Shown piece by piece: positions 35,744 to 46,781 of a stretch of 64,000 nucleotides of DNA; the first letter of the stretch is position 1, and the number at the start of each line of letters is the position of its first letter. The position numbers and the translations under genes were made by a program. Source of the DNA: Hymenobacter profundi (lineage in GTDB: Bacteria > Bacteroidota > Bacteroidia > Cytophagales > Hymenobacteraceae); assembly GCF_019334315.1 (NCBI RefSeq), contig NZ_JAHWGL010000005.1, positions 32,838 through 96,837 of the forward strand, read 5' to 3'. The notes beneath the pieces are model-generated. The model was not told the origin of the DNA and made no database searches. It was given only the letters and a program-made list of their open reading frames with translations.

Positions 35744-36967
35744 TTACGGCGTAGGCGCTGGAGAATCGGCAGGGGAAGTTACCACGTCCGCCGCGGTATG
35801 CAGGTGCATGATTTCCTCTAGGCGGGTAGTGGAAGCGCTCCAATTATAATGAGTGCTTACAAACCAGAGGCCTTGCTCGGCGAGGGTAGCGGCCTCTTCG
35901 GGGTAGGAGAGAAGCTTTATAATATGTGTGGCCAAGGCAATGGCAGTATCGCCAATTAATACCTGCTCATCGGGAGTGCCGCGCAGTGCCGCATTGGCCA
36001 GTGTAGTTGTAACGCAGGGGAGGCGCATCGCCATAGCTTCCAGTAACTTATTCTGTAGGCCAGTGCCTGTGCGCATAGGTGCCACAAACACGCGGGCACC
36101 CGCGTAAGCAGTCCGGATATCGGGCAGCCAGCCACTGATGGTGACGCCCTCCGTAGCGAGTGCCTGCACGCGTGCGGTGGGGGTAGTACCCGCAATCAGA
36201 AGCCGGGCATGCGGGTGTTGTTGGCGCACGAACGGCAGGATTTCTTCGGCCAGGAATACGGCTGCATCTATGTTTGGCGGGTAGGCCATGTTGCCACAGA
36301 ATAACAACTCATATTCCTTAGGGGCTTCTGTAGGCTGGAAATACGTGGTGTCGATGCCATTTAGCACCACCCGAATTTGCTGGCGTTGGGGGTGGTCGAT
36401 GAGCTGGCGGTCTTGGTCAGAGATGATGCTATGTGCGCGAAACCAATCGAAAACCAATGCCTCGTAGCGCCGCAAACGCTGCGCCTCTAGCTGGAGCACA
36501 GAGCGTTGCCAGCGCGGCGCCCGTGCCGCCCGGCGCGCTACCCCAGCCGAAAACACATCCATGTAGTCGAGCGTGCAAGGCCACTGTTGGTAATGGGGGC
36601 GCAGGTACTCCGCCATCCGAATCAACTGACAGTACACATGGTCGGGCCGGAAGGTATGGAGCAGCTGAGTAAGCAGCCGTTGTGCTGCCGCATCCTGAAA
36701 ATACCCGATTTGCAGGGGTAGGGCAGTAGCCAGCGCAATGGCTAGGCCGCGGGCTATATTGGGGCGGCGCAAGCGGTGCACATGTATGCCACCTGCACAA
36801 AAGGAGGCTACCTGTGCGTGGGATGCCGCTGGCACGTCCTCATCGGTGAGAGCCAGCAGGCAGATGGTGTGGCGATGCGCCAGCTCCCGCAACTGATAGA
36901 AGGCGCGCAGCTTATCGCCTTTGTCGAGGGGGTAGGGAAAACGAGACAGCAAAACCAGCAGCTTCAT
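35744..36967 (-). CDS. Glycosyltransferase, GT4-like (TIGR03087-type)
   Basis: About 407 residues from ATG 36967 (MKLLVLLSRFPYPLDKGDKLR). It has the GT-B architecture: an N-terminal acceptor half and a C-terminal nucleotide-sugar half with YELLFCGNMAYPPNIDAA and VAPMRTGTGLQNKLLEAMAM. The pattern is that of TIGR03087-type glycosyltransferases of exopolysaccharide loci. It begins 11 bases after the stop of a similar-length glycosyltransferase, so the pair is an operon, probably for surface polysaccharide. The sugar and acceptor are unknown. No polymerase or flippase genes are in this window. Confidence 0.88.
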   Translation of the reverse strand: MKLLVLLSRFPYPLDKGDKLRAFYQLRELAHRHTICLLALTDEDVPAASHAQVASFCAGGIHVHRLRRPNIARGLAIALATALPLQIGYFQDAAAQRLLTQLLHTFRPDHVYCQLIRMAEYLRPHYQQWPCTLDYMDVFSAGVARRAARAPRWQRSVLQLEAQRLRRYEALVFDWFRAHSIISDQDRQLIDHPQRQQIRVVLNGIDTTYFQPTEAPKEYELLFCGNMAYPPNIDAAVFLAEEILPFVRQQHPHARLLIAGTTPTARVQALATEGVTISGWLPDIRTAYAGARVFVAPMRTGTGLQNKLLEAMAMRLPCVTTTLANAALRGTPDEQVLIGDTAIALATHIIKLLSYPEEAATLAEQGLWFVSTHYNWSASTTRLEEIMHLHTAADVVTSPADSPAPTP

Positions 36968-36978
36968 ACGCCGCAAAC

Positions 36979-38202
36979 TTACGCGCTTTCGCGTAGGCTG
37001 CCTAGATTACTATATAATTGCAGGAAACGCTCGATTACCCGGCGGTTGTCGTATAGGCGGGCAATGGTACGTTGGGCTTCACAGCCAATCTGTTGGTAGG
37101 GCAGTTCACCTTGGTAGTAGGCCCGCAGCCGCGCCACCCACACTTGCGGCTCATCGCAGAGCAAAATGTCGTGTCCTTCGCGCACAGCAATACCCTCGGA
37201 GCCCAGGCCAGTGCTCAGAATACACTTGCCCAGCGCCATGCCTTCAATAATCTTGATGCGCATGCCGCCGCCCGAGAGCAGGGGCACCAGCATGAGCTCG
37301 TACTGTTGCATGAAGTGAGCCGCCGACTCCACAAAACCATGTACGTGAATGTTATCGCGGCCGTGGCGTTGCTGAATGTGTGGTGGAATAGCCCTGCCAG
37401 CCAAGTGCAATTCCAACTCGGGAAGTTGTTCGTGCACCTGGGGCCAGATATTAGTCAGAAACCACTCCACACCTTCCCGGTTGGGCAACCATTCGTGCGA
37501 GCCAATGATAAATGCTGTACGGGGTTGTGGCTGTATGGTGGGGTCGGGTGCCAGCCGGGTAGCATTCACGCCAGCCGGAATGAAGGCTACGGGTTCGGGG
37601 CAACCTAGCGCCAGCAGGCGACGGCGGTCGGGTTCCGTAATAGCTGCCACGGCGTCGAAACGAGGAAGGTATTGCCGTTCAAACTGCTCTAAGCGTCGGG
37701 CCAAGTGGCGTAGGTACCAAGCCTTGGCGACGTGGTGCTCGCGGCTGGCCAGCATCTGCCAGATAGTATATTCTACGTTGTGCGCACGTAGCACCACTGG
37801 CACATGTGGCGCAATACGGCGAATAGTGTCAATATACCACGCCACAAACGTGCCTTCTACCTGCACAATGTCAATGCTTTCGGTTTGTAGAATATGCGTA
37901 AGTTGCTCATCCAGAGATGGATTTACAAAACGCTCTACGGTATAGGGCAGCTTGCTCGTGAGCAGATTGCGTATGGCATGCGTAGGCCGCATGCGCGTAT
38001 CAATGGATACTGGTACCAGCCGTACGTTGGGGCCGAGGTGGTCCAGCACGTCGGCGTGCTGGGCGTGCTTGGGTGTGTTGGCGGCTAGCACCGTTACGCG
38101 GTGCCCTGCCTGTGCCAACCCGGCTACCACATCGTACATGGCAATAGCACCCCCATCGTGGGGTGGGAAAGGAACGCGCGGACAAAGTTGCAGGATATGC
38201 AA
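36979..38202 (-). CDS. Glycosyltransferase, GT4-like
   Basis: About 407 residues from TTG 38202, chosen because it gives the family start LHILQLCPRVPFPPHDGG and because a -7 box (38226-38233) lies just upstream; the open extension to 38268 would start before the promoter. The C-terminal half has FIIGSHEWLPNREGVEWF and LVPLLSGGGMRIKIIEGMALGK, the GT-B donor-site motifs. It is first in a leftward operon with the next glycosyltransferase, and perhaps ribBA. It is a distant paralogue of its neighbour. Confidence 0.88.
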   Translation of the reverse strand: MHILQLCPRVPFPPHDGGAIAMYDVVAGLAQAGHRVTVLAANTPKHAQHADVLDHLGPNVRLVPVSIDTRMRPTHAIRNLLTSKLPYTVERFVNPSLDEQLTHILQTESIDIVQVEGTFVAWYIDTIRRIAPHVPVVLRAHNVEYTIWQMLASREHHVAKAWYLRHLARRLEQFERQYLPRFDAVAAITEPDRRRLLALGCPEPVAFIPAGVNATRLAPDPTIQPQPRTAFIIGSHEWLPNREGVEWFLTNIWPQVHEQLPELELHLAGRAIPPHIQQRHGRDNIHVHGFVESAAHFMQQYELMLVPLLSGGGMRIKIIEGMALGKCILSTGLGSEGIAVREGHDILLCDEPQVWVARLRAYYQGELPYQQIGCEAQRTIARLYDNRRVIERFLQLYSNLGSLRESA

Positions 38203-38225
38203 GGTAGAAGAGTAGGATGGGCGCA

Positions 38226-38233
38226 CAAAGCTA
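38226..38233 (-). promoter_or_regulatory. -7 box (TAGCTTTG) of the glycosyltransferase operon
   Basis: Leftward TAGCTTTG fits TAnnTTTG exactly, 23 bases before the proposed TTG start. No -33 TTG at the standard spacing. Confidence 0.55.
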
Positions 38234-38367
38234 CAAAGAAGCGAAAGTCCTTCTCGGCCCGAACTCAATCAAATTGTGACATGCCACAAAAGGCCCTGAT
38301 GTAGTATTCCTTATGGGTTGAGCAACGCCCGAAAAGCGTATGCGAAGCAGGGGAAGTAGCTTTTGCA

Positions 38368-40407
38368 TCAGGCCCGACGTGGAATAACGGTGCCTAAGTG
38401 GCTAGCTAGCTCATTATCAAGGCGCTTGTAGAGCATTAGGGCTTCCAGAATCTTATCGACGGCGGCCGGGTCGGTGGCATCGCGCAGCTCTTGTTGCAAC
38501 TGGTCCAACTCCCGCTGCACGGTTTCTTTTTTCAGGCGCAGCAGGGCGTTGTCGCAGGCAATTTGCAACTGATCCAACTCGCGGGGTACGTATATCTGGT
38601 GGGTGCTCCAGTTGGGGCTTAGCTCGTACTTTTCAGTCGCCAGGTCGCTCACCAAGACCCGAATGTCGCCGCGGCTGTGCTGGATGAAGTGGCGCACGTC
38701 GGGCCAACGGCCCTCATTCATCTCTTCTTGGCACAGGTGCAAGAGGTCGGCGTAGATGGGCGTGCGTAGGGGCGTTTCTTCCAGTTGCGCCAGTATGTAG
38801 TGAGCCACGGTTACTTCGGGTTGCAGCAGTTGGGGCGCATAGAGTAGTAGTAGGCGCACAATTTCCCGCTCGCACACGGCCAGAACGTCTTCTACCAGCT
38901 CTACCTCTTGCGTAGGTGCAGCGCTGCCCAGTTCCTCGGGGGTAGCGCCATACATGAGCATCTCGGCTTCCTCTTCTTCCGAAAGAGGCCGAGCCGGGGC
39001 GGCGGGTTGCTGCCGGCCAGGGGTAGGGAGGGCCGGTGAAGCCGGGGCCGGGCTGGCGCCCCCGGCGGCCTTGCCCGAGGCGGTGCGCACCAGCTTATTG
39101 TACTCCGTAATCAGCACTTGCTCATCAATGCTGAACGCGGCGCTGGTCTGCTGCAAAAATACCTGCCGCTTAATGGGGTCGGGTACTTTGGCAATGCTCT
39201 GAAGCACGTCGCGGATAGCCTCGGCTTTCTTCACCGGGTCTTGCGCTGCCTCGCGGGCTACTAGTTTGGTTTTGAAGCTGATGAAGTCCTGGCTCTGCTG
39301 GTCGAGGTGTTCCTGAAAGCGCTGGTCGCCTACCTTGCGGATGTAGCTGTCGGGGTCGTCGCCGTCGGGGAATAGCACCACGCGCACGTTCAGGCCGCCT
39401 TCCAGCAACATGTCTACCCCGCGCAGGGAGGCTTTGATACCGGCCGCGTCGCCGTCGTAGAGCACCGTTACGTTGTCGGAATAGCGCTTGATGAGGCGAA
39501 TCTGCCCATCGGTGAGCGAGGTGCCCGACGAGGCCACCACGTTCTTGATGCCGCCCTGGTGCAGGCTCAGCACGTCGAGGTAGCCTTCTACCAGGTAGCA
39601 CACTTCCTCTGTCCGAATGGCCTGCCGCGCCTGGTACAGCCCGTAGAGGATGTCCGACTTATGATAAATCTCCGACTCCGGCGAGTTCAGGTACTTGGCC
39701 GTCTTATCGTTGGGTTTGAGCGTGCGCGCCCCAAATCCTACCACGCGCCCCGAAATGTTGTGAATCGGGAACATCACGCGCCCCCGGAATCGGTCGTAGC
39801 GGCGGCCGGTGTCCTGGCCTGCGTCGTCGGTGCGGGTCACTACGAGGCCGGTTTTTTCCAGGTACTTGCGGTCGTAGCCGGCCTGCTCGGCAGTTTTTAG
39901 TAAGTCGTCCCACTGGTCGAGGGAGTAGCCCAGCTCGAAGGTGGTAATCGTAGTCTGATTGAGGCCGCGCTGGCGCAGGTAGCTCAACCCAATACCCTGG
40001 CCCTCATCCGATTTCAGCAGCAGTTTGTGGTAGTGGTCTTTGGCCCAACTCGAAATGATGTACTGCGAATCCTTCTCGTTCTGCGCTAATTGCTGCTCGG
40101 GCGTTTTTTCTTCCTCCTGAACATCAATGCCATACTTCTTGGCCAGATACTTCAGGGCCTCTACGTAGCTGGTGCCCTCAATGTCCATGATGAACTGCAC
40201 CACGCCGCCGGCCTTGCCGCACCCAAAGCACTTGTACAGTCCCTTGGCCGGCGCCACCGAAAAGCTCGGCGACTTCTCATGGTGAAACGGGCAGCACGCC
40301 CACATATTCTGGCCTTTCTTCTTCAGGGGTACAAAATCTCCTACCACCTCCACAATGTCGGCGTGGTGGATGATCTGATCGACGGTTTCTTTGGGAATGC
40401 GGGCCAT
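38368..40407 (-). CDS. dnaG: DNA primase
   Basis: About 679 residues from ATG 40407 (MARIPKETVDQIIHHADIV). The N-terminal CHC2 zinc finger is present (CCPFHHEKSPSF ... YKCFGCGKAGG), then the RNA-polymerase core and TOPRIM fold (VEGYLDVLSLHQ, YDGDAAGIKAS, FPDGDDPDSYI), and a C-terminal helical region that binds DnaB. A Pro/Ala-rich linker sits near 460-490. It makes RNA primers at the replication fork. The -7 box is 6 bases before the ATG and the preceding gene's hairpin abuts it. It stands outside the usual rpsU-dnaG-rpoD operon. Confidence 0.97.
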   Translation of the reverse strand: MARIPKETVDQIIHHADIVEVVGDFVPLKKKGQNMWACCPFHHEKSPSFSVAPAKGLYKCFGCGKAGGVVQFIMDIEGTSYVEALKYLAKKYGIDVQEEEKTPEQQLAQNEKDSQYIISSWAKDHYHKLLLKSDEGQGIGLSYLRQRGLNQTTITTFELGYSLDQWDDLLKTAEQAGYDRKYLEKTGLVVTRTDDAGQDTGRRYDRFRGRVMFPIHNISGRVVGFGARTLKPNDKTAKYLNSPESEIYHKSDILYGLYQARQAIRTEEVCYLVEGYLDVLSLHQGGIKNVVASSGTSLTDGQIRLIKRYSDNVTVLYDGDAAGIKASLRGVDMLLEGGLNVRVVLFPDGDDPDSYIRKVGDQRFQEHLDQQSQDFISFKTKLVAREAAQDPVKKAEAIRDVLQSIAKVPDPIKRQVFLQQTSAAFSIDEQVLITEYNKLVRTASGKAAGGASPAPASPALPTPGRQQPAAPARPLSEEEEAEMLMYGATPEELGSAAPTQEVELVEDVLAVCEREIVRLLLLYAPQLLQPEVTVAHYILAQLEETPLRTPIYADLLHLCQEEMNEGRWPDVRHFIQHSRGDIRVLVSDLATEKYELSPNWSTHQIYVPRELDQLQIACDNALLRLKKETVQRELDQLQQELRDATDPAAVDKILEALMLYKRLDNELASHLGTVIPRRA

Positions 40408-40413
40408 AGGGAG

Positions 40414-40421
40414 CAAAGATA
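40414..40421 (-). promoter_or_regulatory. -7 box (TATCTTTG) 6 bases before the dnaG start
   Basis: Leftward TATCTTTG-CTCCCT-ATG. The predicted transcript would have a leader of about 0-3 bases. The -33 position falls inside the hairpin at 40423-40465 and shows no TTG. Confidence 0.6.
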
Positions 40422-40422
40422 A

Positions 40423-40465
40423 CAAGGCTTCGCGGCGGCTCACTCTGAGCCGCCGCGAAGCCTTG
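40423..40465 (-). terminator. 20-bp perfect hairpin between the GIN-domain gene and dnaG
   Basis: Perfect 20-nt arms (40423-40442 and 40446-40465; CAAGGCTTCGCGGCGGCTCA) with a 3-base loop. It is 43 bases past the leftward GIN gene stop and directly before the dnaG -7 box. Only TTATCTTT follows, not a true T-tract. Confidence 0.7.
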
Positions 40466-40508
40466 TATACGGACGTGTTGCCTGGTGTTCCGGGCGCCGT
40501 CCGGCAAC

Positions 40509-41168
40509 TTACTTGCGGTTGTGAATATCGCTGCTACCCGACGCCCGCGACGACAGCCGCACGGCCGACACGTAGGCGTCGCTGCTGCCGCTGGCGGCTA
40601 CGGTGGCTTGCTGGCTTACTAGCTTAGCAGCGTGGTAGTCGCTGCTACCGCTGATCTGCACCTGCTGGCGCTCTACCTGGCCGGTGAGATACACGTCGCT
40701 GGCACCGGAGGCCTGCACGTTCAGGGTTTTGGCGTTAAGCTGTAGGGTCACGTCGCTGGCGCCGCTGGCTTGAATTGCGAAGTTGTCGGCCGTAAAGGGC
40801 GTTCTGCCTTTCACATCGGTGGCGCCGCTCAGTTTCAGGGCCGTCAGGCTAGGGCAGGTTACGTAGATTTTTACTCCGTTTTTTTCGTTGTTCAGCAGGT
40901 TGCGAAGGGTAGCGGTCATACCCTCACTTTCGCGGTAGATGCGCAGCACGCCGTTGCGCACTTCCGTTTTGATGTACGATTGAGCTTCCTCGGGTGCTTC
41001 CACTACCACGCTTGTTTGTGGCCCCTGCGTTAGGTAAATAGTGGTGGCCCCACTAGCCTCCAATTGGGTGAAAGCAGCGAGCGGACGGTCTTGTTTGCTT
41101 TGCGCGGCAGCAGAGCCAGCGAGCAGACCCAGAACCAGCATCCAGAGGGTGAGTGCGAAAAGTTTCAT
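40509..41168 (-). CDS. Secreted head-GIN-domain (DUF2807) protein
   Basis: About 219 residues from ATG 41168 (MKLFALTLWMLVLGLLAG), with a signal peptide cut after AAAQ. The mature protein has FTQLEASGATTIYLTQG and repeated SGASDV/SGSSDx units (LSGATDV, ASGASDVTL, ASGASDVYL, SGSSDYH, SGSSDAY, SGSSDIH), about one per 20 residues, which predict a right-handed beta-helix. This is the DUF2807/head-GIN family, periplasmic or outer-membrane, unknown function, common in Bacteroidota. It lies upstream of dnaG but a hairpin separates them. Confidence 0.92.
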   Translation of the reverse strand: MKLFALTLWMLVLGLLAGSAAAQSKQDRPLAAFTQLEASGATTIYLTQGPQTSVVVEAPEEAQSYIKTEVRNGVLRIYRESEGMTATLRNLLNNEKNGVKIYVTCPSLTALKLSGATDVKGRTPFTADNFAIQASGASDVTLQLNAKTLNVQASGASDVYLTGQVERQQVQISGSSDYHAAKLVSQQATVAASGSSDAYVSAVRLSSRASGSSDIHNRK

Positions 41169-41321
41169 GGCGAAGAAGGGTGTATAGGTTGGCGTTTGGT
41201 AGGGAAGATGGTTGTGAGTCGTTACCCGTTGCCTGGGCACCGCAAAAATGTTAGGTAGGGCCGCTGGCAACTTCCGCCCATGTTTCTGGGTTATCTTTAC
41301 ACCTCGGAAACACTCCTACCT

Positions 41322-42422
41322 ATGGCTATTACTACCGAAGACGTCCTGAAAGCCCTCAGCTACGTCGAAGAACCGGATTTGGGCAAAGACCTCGTGACCC
41401 TCAACATGGTGGAGGATGTGCAGGTAGACGGCAAAAACGTGTCGTTCACCGTGGTACTTACTACCCCCGCCTGCCCGCTTAAAGAGCTGATTCACAACGC
41501 TTGCGTGCGCGCCGTGCATACTATGGTGGACAAAGACGCGCAGGTGACTGTCAACCTGACCTCGCGCGTGACCACCATGCGCCAGAACCGCGACATCTTG
41601 CCCGGCGTCAAGAATATCATTGCCATTGCCTCGGGCAAAGGTGGGGTAGGGAAGAGCACCGTAACGGCCAACCTGGCCCTGGCGCTGGCCCGCACCGGCG
41701 CGCGGGTAGGCCTGGTCGATGCCGATATTTCGGGGCCCAGCATGCCCTTGATGTTTGGGGTGGAAGATGCCCGCCCGCACGTTTTCCAGGGTCCGGACGG
41801 CCGTAACCTGATTCAGCCCATCGAAAAATTTGGCGTAAAGTTGATGAGCATTGGCTTCCTGGCCCCGGCCGAGTCGGCCATTGTGTGGCGCGGGCCGATG
41901 GCTTCGTCGGCGCTCAAGCAGTTCATCACAGAAGTGGATTGGGGCGAGCTGGACTACCTGCTGCTCGACATGCCCCCCGGCACATCCGACATTCACCTGA
42001 CCATGGTACAAACGGTGCCTGTCACCGGCTCGCTCATCGTGACTACGCCGCAAAAAGTGGCCCTGGCCGATGCTGAGAAGGGCTTGCAGATGTTCCGCCT
42101 ACCCCAAATCAACGTGCCGGTGTTGGGCGTGGTGGAGAACATGGCGTGGTTTACGCCCGCCGAACTGCCCGACAACAAGTACTTTATTTTCGGTGAAGGT
42201 GGTGGCGCGGCGCTGGCCGACAAGCACGGTGTGGCCCTGCTGGGCCAGATTCCGCTGGTGCAGAGCATCCGCGAAAACGGCGACCAAGGCACGCCCGCTA
42301 TCTTGCAAGAAGGCACTCCGGTGGCCGCTACCTTCGAGCAGTTGGCCGAGGAGCTGGCCCGCCAGGTAAGCATACGCAACGCCGTGGCACCGCGCACCAA
42401 CGTGGTGCAAATGAACTCCTAA
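41322..42422 (+). CDS. apbC: Mrp/NBP35-family Fe-S cluster carrier ATPase
   Basis: About 366 residues from ATG 41322 (MAITTEDVLKALSYVEEPD); the open frame upstream reads through the probable promoter (TATCTTTA near 41293). An N-terminal MIP18/DUF59 domain (1-95) precedes a ParA-like ATPase with deviant Walker A ASGKGGVGKST and DMPPGTSDIHLT. No CxxC is present near the C-terminus as in some Mrp proteins, though VVENMAWF is. It is thought to load Fe-S clusters on target proteins. A NifU-like scaffold gene follows 55 bases later, so the two form an Fe-S assembly operon. Confidence 0.93.
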   Translation: MAITTEDVLKALSYVEEPDLGKDLVTLNMVEDVQVDGKNVSFTVVLTTPACPLKELIHNACVRAVHTMVDKDAQVTVNLTSRVTTMRQNRDILPGVKNIIAIASGKGGVGKSTVTANLALALARTGARVGLVDADISGPSMPLMFGVEDARPHVFQGPDGRNLIQPIEKFGVKLMSIGFLAPAESAIVWRGPMASSALKQFITEVDWGELDYLLLDMPPGTSDIHLTMVQTVPVTGSLIVTTPQKVALADAEKGLQMFRLPQINVPVLGVVENMAWFTPAELPDNKYFIFGEGGGAALADKHGVALLGQIPLVQSIRENGDQGTPAILQEGTPVAATFEQLAEELARQVSIRNAVAPRTNVVQMNS

Positions 42423-42477
42423 TCCGGTATCCGAATATTTTTTCGAACTTCGCGAACCGCCCACTTGTATATCTAGT

Positions 42478-42813
42478 ATGACGCATACCCCCACCATTGC
42501 TGACCATCCGCTGCTGCCGCGCATCGAGCAGGCCCTGGACGGCATCCGCCCCTACCTGGCCGCCGACGGAGGCAACGTACGCGTGTTGGACATCACCGAC
42601 GACATGGTGTTGCAACTGGAGTTGCTGGGCGCCTGCGGCACCTGCCCCATGTCGCCGATGACGCTGAAAGCCGGCGTGGAAGAATCGGTAAAGAAAGCCG
42701 TACCCGAAATTCGTTCCGTACAAGCCATCAACGTGACGCCCATGGCTGAGCAGCCTGCTGGCCAAACCGGCCACCCGCTGCCGCCCACGCCCGTGCCTAC
42801 CCCGGATTTTTAG
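42478..42813 (+). CDS. NifU C-terminal-domain Fe-S scaffold protein
   Basis: A protein of 111 residues. It has the NifU-C domain with cluster-binding Cys53 and Cys56 (GACGTCPMSPMTLKAGVE) and start IEQALDGIRPYLAADGGNV. Such proteins (NfuA/NifU-C type) hold and deliver [4Fe-4S] clusters. The C-terminal 20 residues are Pro/Thr-rich and probably disordered. It is encoded directly after the Mrp-type carrier and they are probably partners. A terminator follows. Confidence 0.94.
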   Translation: MTHTPTIADHPLLPRIEQALDGIRPYLAADGGNVRVLDITDDMVLQLELLGACGTCPMSPMTLKAGVEESVKKAVPEIRSVQAINVTPMAEQPAGQTGHPLPPTPVPTPDF

Positions 42814-42834
42814 CACTTCTGCTACTACCTTATA

Positions 42835-42874
42835 AAACAGCGCCAGCCTTCTACAAAGAGGGCTGGCGCTGTTT
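42835..42874 (+). terminator. Terminator of the apbC-NifU operon
   Basis: Stem AAACAGCGCCAGCC / GGCTGGCGCTGTTT with a 12-base loop, followed by ATTTG. It lies 21 bases past the NifU stop. Confidence 0.85.
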
Positions 42875-42900
42875 ATTTGTAGACTTGCCTCTTCTTCGTC

Positions 42901-43001
42901 TGTCCTCCTGAGCGGAGCGAAGGACCTTGTTACGTTGAAACGAGTCGTTGTTGCTAGTATCGCTCTAGCGTGAGAAGGTCCTTCGCAAGCTCAGACTGAC
43001 A
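42901..43001. repeat. Dispersed palindromic element, family A, copy 2
   Basis: TGTCCTCCTGAGC...GCGAAGGACCTT at the left and AAGGTCCTTCGCAAGCTCAG at the right. It shares the CTCTAGCGT...AGAAGGTCC half with the 17024-17129 copy, is about 5 bases shorter, and also sits between convergent genes. Confidence 0.85.
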
Positions 43002-43029
43002 GAGAAATCAGGAGGACAGAGGAATTAAT

Positions 43030-43386
43030 TTACGCAGCAGCATACTGCTTGCAGGCATCTACGCAGGCCTGGCAAGCTTGCGCGCAGTGCTGGCAGTGGT
43101 CGTCTTTGTGCTGGCCGCACTCGTCGGCGCACTTCTGGCAGATTTCGATGCATTCCTTGATGACGTGCTTGGCGTGGTCGGAGCTGCGGGCGATGAAAGC
43201 GGCGGTGAGGCGGCAGATATCGGCGCAGTCGCGGTCCAGCTCAACGCAGGGCACCATCATCTGGATGTTGTCTTCGTGCAGGCAGGCATCGGCGCACATT
43301 TCGCAGGCCACGATGCAGCGGCTGAGTGCGTCGAGTACGGCTTGGTTTTTTTGCAGATTAGCAACGGAGGCAGGAACATGGCCCAT
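43030..43386 (-). CDS. Cys-rich four-helix-bundle copper-binding protein (DUF326)
   Basis: A protein of 118 residues with 16 cysteines in CxxxC and CxxC patterns (RCIVACEMCADAC, HCQHCAQACQACVDAC) and several His. This is the DUF326/Csp-type four-helix bundle whose lumen binds many Cu(I) ions in characterised members such as Methylosinus Csp1. There is no signal peptide, so it resembles the cytosolic Csp3 type and would store or buffer copper. Start at ATG 43386. It is convergent with the NifU gene; linking it to Fe-S protection from copper is only a suggestion. Confidence 0.92.
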   Translation of the reverse strand: MGHVPASVANLQKNQAVLDALSRCIVACEMCADACLHEDNIQMMVPCVELDRDCADICRLTAAFIARSSDHAKHVIKECIEICQKCADECGQHKDDHCQHCAQACQACVDACKQYAAA

Positions 43387-43562
43387 AGGAGAGGAGATTT
43401 AGTTGAATGAAATACAGCAGAGCTAACTGCCCTGCGCTTCTTAGGTATACGCAGGGTAAGAGCGGGGAGCCGGTGTAGAATTGTGGAAGATGTGTGCACG
43501 ATTTCCGCGCCTATGCGGTTTATGAAAGCTGCATTCCCGCCAAATCGCCGTATTTTTACCCA

Positions 43563-45794
<2,232 letters not shown>

Positions 45795-45822
45795 GAGAGT
45801 AATTATAGTTTAAACCGTCATG

Positions 45823-45858
45823 CTTGATTTGGCGTCTGCCTGTCGAAGCATGACGGTT
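45823..45858. terminator. Hairpin between convergent recQ and siroheme-type gene
   Basis: Perfect 13-nt arms AACCGTCATGCTT / AAGCATGACGGTT with a 10-base loop; the rightward end is followed by ATTCT only. It probably serves both genes; the CGTCAT...ATGACG pattern is shared with the hairpin at 53887-53921. Confidence 0.6.
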
Positions 45859-45875
45859 ATTCTGCTTAGAACAGC

Positions 45876-46571
45876 CTACCGCTTCCGCCACGCTGCCGCT
45901 ACCACCGCGCCCAGTGCCAGCAACGAGCCGGTAGCCACATAGCGCCAACGCCGTGTGGCCGGCGACTCGTAAGCGGGGCCGCCGGTTAGCTCAGCCGTTA
46001 CGGCATTCAATGACTTCACTTTAGCAGCAAAGTCGCCTTGGATTTGCCCGCGGATGACGGTCATTTGTTGCAGTACCGTGTCCAGTTCTTCAGGTAGGGT
46101 TTCTTCCAGCATGGCGCGCAGGCGCTTAGCCACCGTGGGCGACTTGCCATTGGTGGAAATAGCAATTTTTAGGTCGCCCTTTTGCACCACCGAGGAGAGA
46201 TAGAAGTCGCACTCGGCGGGCGTGTCGGCTACGTTGGTGAGCAGGCCTCGGGCCGTGGCGGCGGCTTTGATGCGGCGGTGCAGGGCCGGATCGTCGGTGG
46301 CGGCAAAGACGAAATCGTGGTTTTCTAGATCAGTCTCGGCGAAGGGTCGTTCGTGTAGTTGAATGCGGGGGTAGGGCGCCGCCAGGGCACGTAACTCAGG
46401 AGAAATCCAAGTGGCGACTACCATCACGGCCGTGGCCGGACTGCTGCGCAGAATGGCCGTCAGCTTTTCCAGGCCCACGTTGCCGCCACCCACCAACAGC
46501 ACCCGAAACTGCTCCAGTTTCAAAAATACCGGGAATAGCGGGTTGAAACCAGCAGGAGAAGGCGTTGACAT
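45876..46571 (-). CDS. Precorrin-2 dehydrogenase/sirohydrochlorin ferrochelatase-like, with C-terminal membrane anchor
   Basis: A protein of 231 residues. The N-terminal two thirds match the Met8p/CysG-N fold: NAD-binding LLVGGGNVGLEK, then VFAATDDPALHRRI and AECDFYLSSVVQKGDLKIAISTNGKSPTVAKRLR. That domain oxidises precorrin-2 and inserts iron to make siroheme for sulphite and nitrite reductases. The last 25 residues form one hydrophobic helix (YVATGSLLALGAVVAA) ending in WRKR, an unusual membrane anchor for this family. No cysG methylase or sulphite reductase genes are in the window. Confidence 0.88.
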   Translation of the reverse strand: MSTPSPAGFNPLFPVFLKLEQFRVLLVGGGNVGLEKLTAILRSSPATAVMVVATWISPELRALAAPYPRIQLHERPFAETDLENHDFVFAATDDPALHRRIKAAATARGLLTNVADTPAECDFYLSSVVQKGDLKIAISTNGKSPTVAKRLRAMLEETLPEELDTVLQQMTVIRGQIQGDFAAKVKSLNAVTAELTGGPAYESPATRRWRYVATGSLLALGAVVAAAWRKR

Positions 46572-46781
46572 ACAGTGGATGAAAAGGCTTGTAGAACAAA
46601 GAATACGGCGAAAATAGGAAGGTACTTCAGGATAGTACGTTCAGGCAATACGATTCCGAAAGCGCGGGCAATGAGCAAATGTTTAGCACAGAAGAAGATA
46701 CTACTGCGGAAAACCGGGTACTAGCAAGCCATTTTGCAGACAAGCGAGAGAAAGATCAAAAAATAATAGCAAAAAATTTAG

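Noticed and set aside
43030..43386. Ferredoxin-like Fe-S protein because of the many cysteines
   Set aside because: The Cys spacing is CxxxC/CxxC along helices, as in DUF326 copper-binding bundles, not the CxxCxxC...C ferredoxin pattern.
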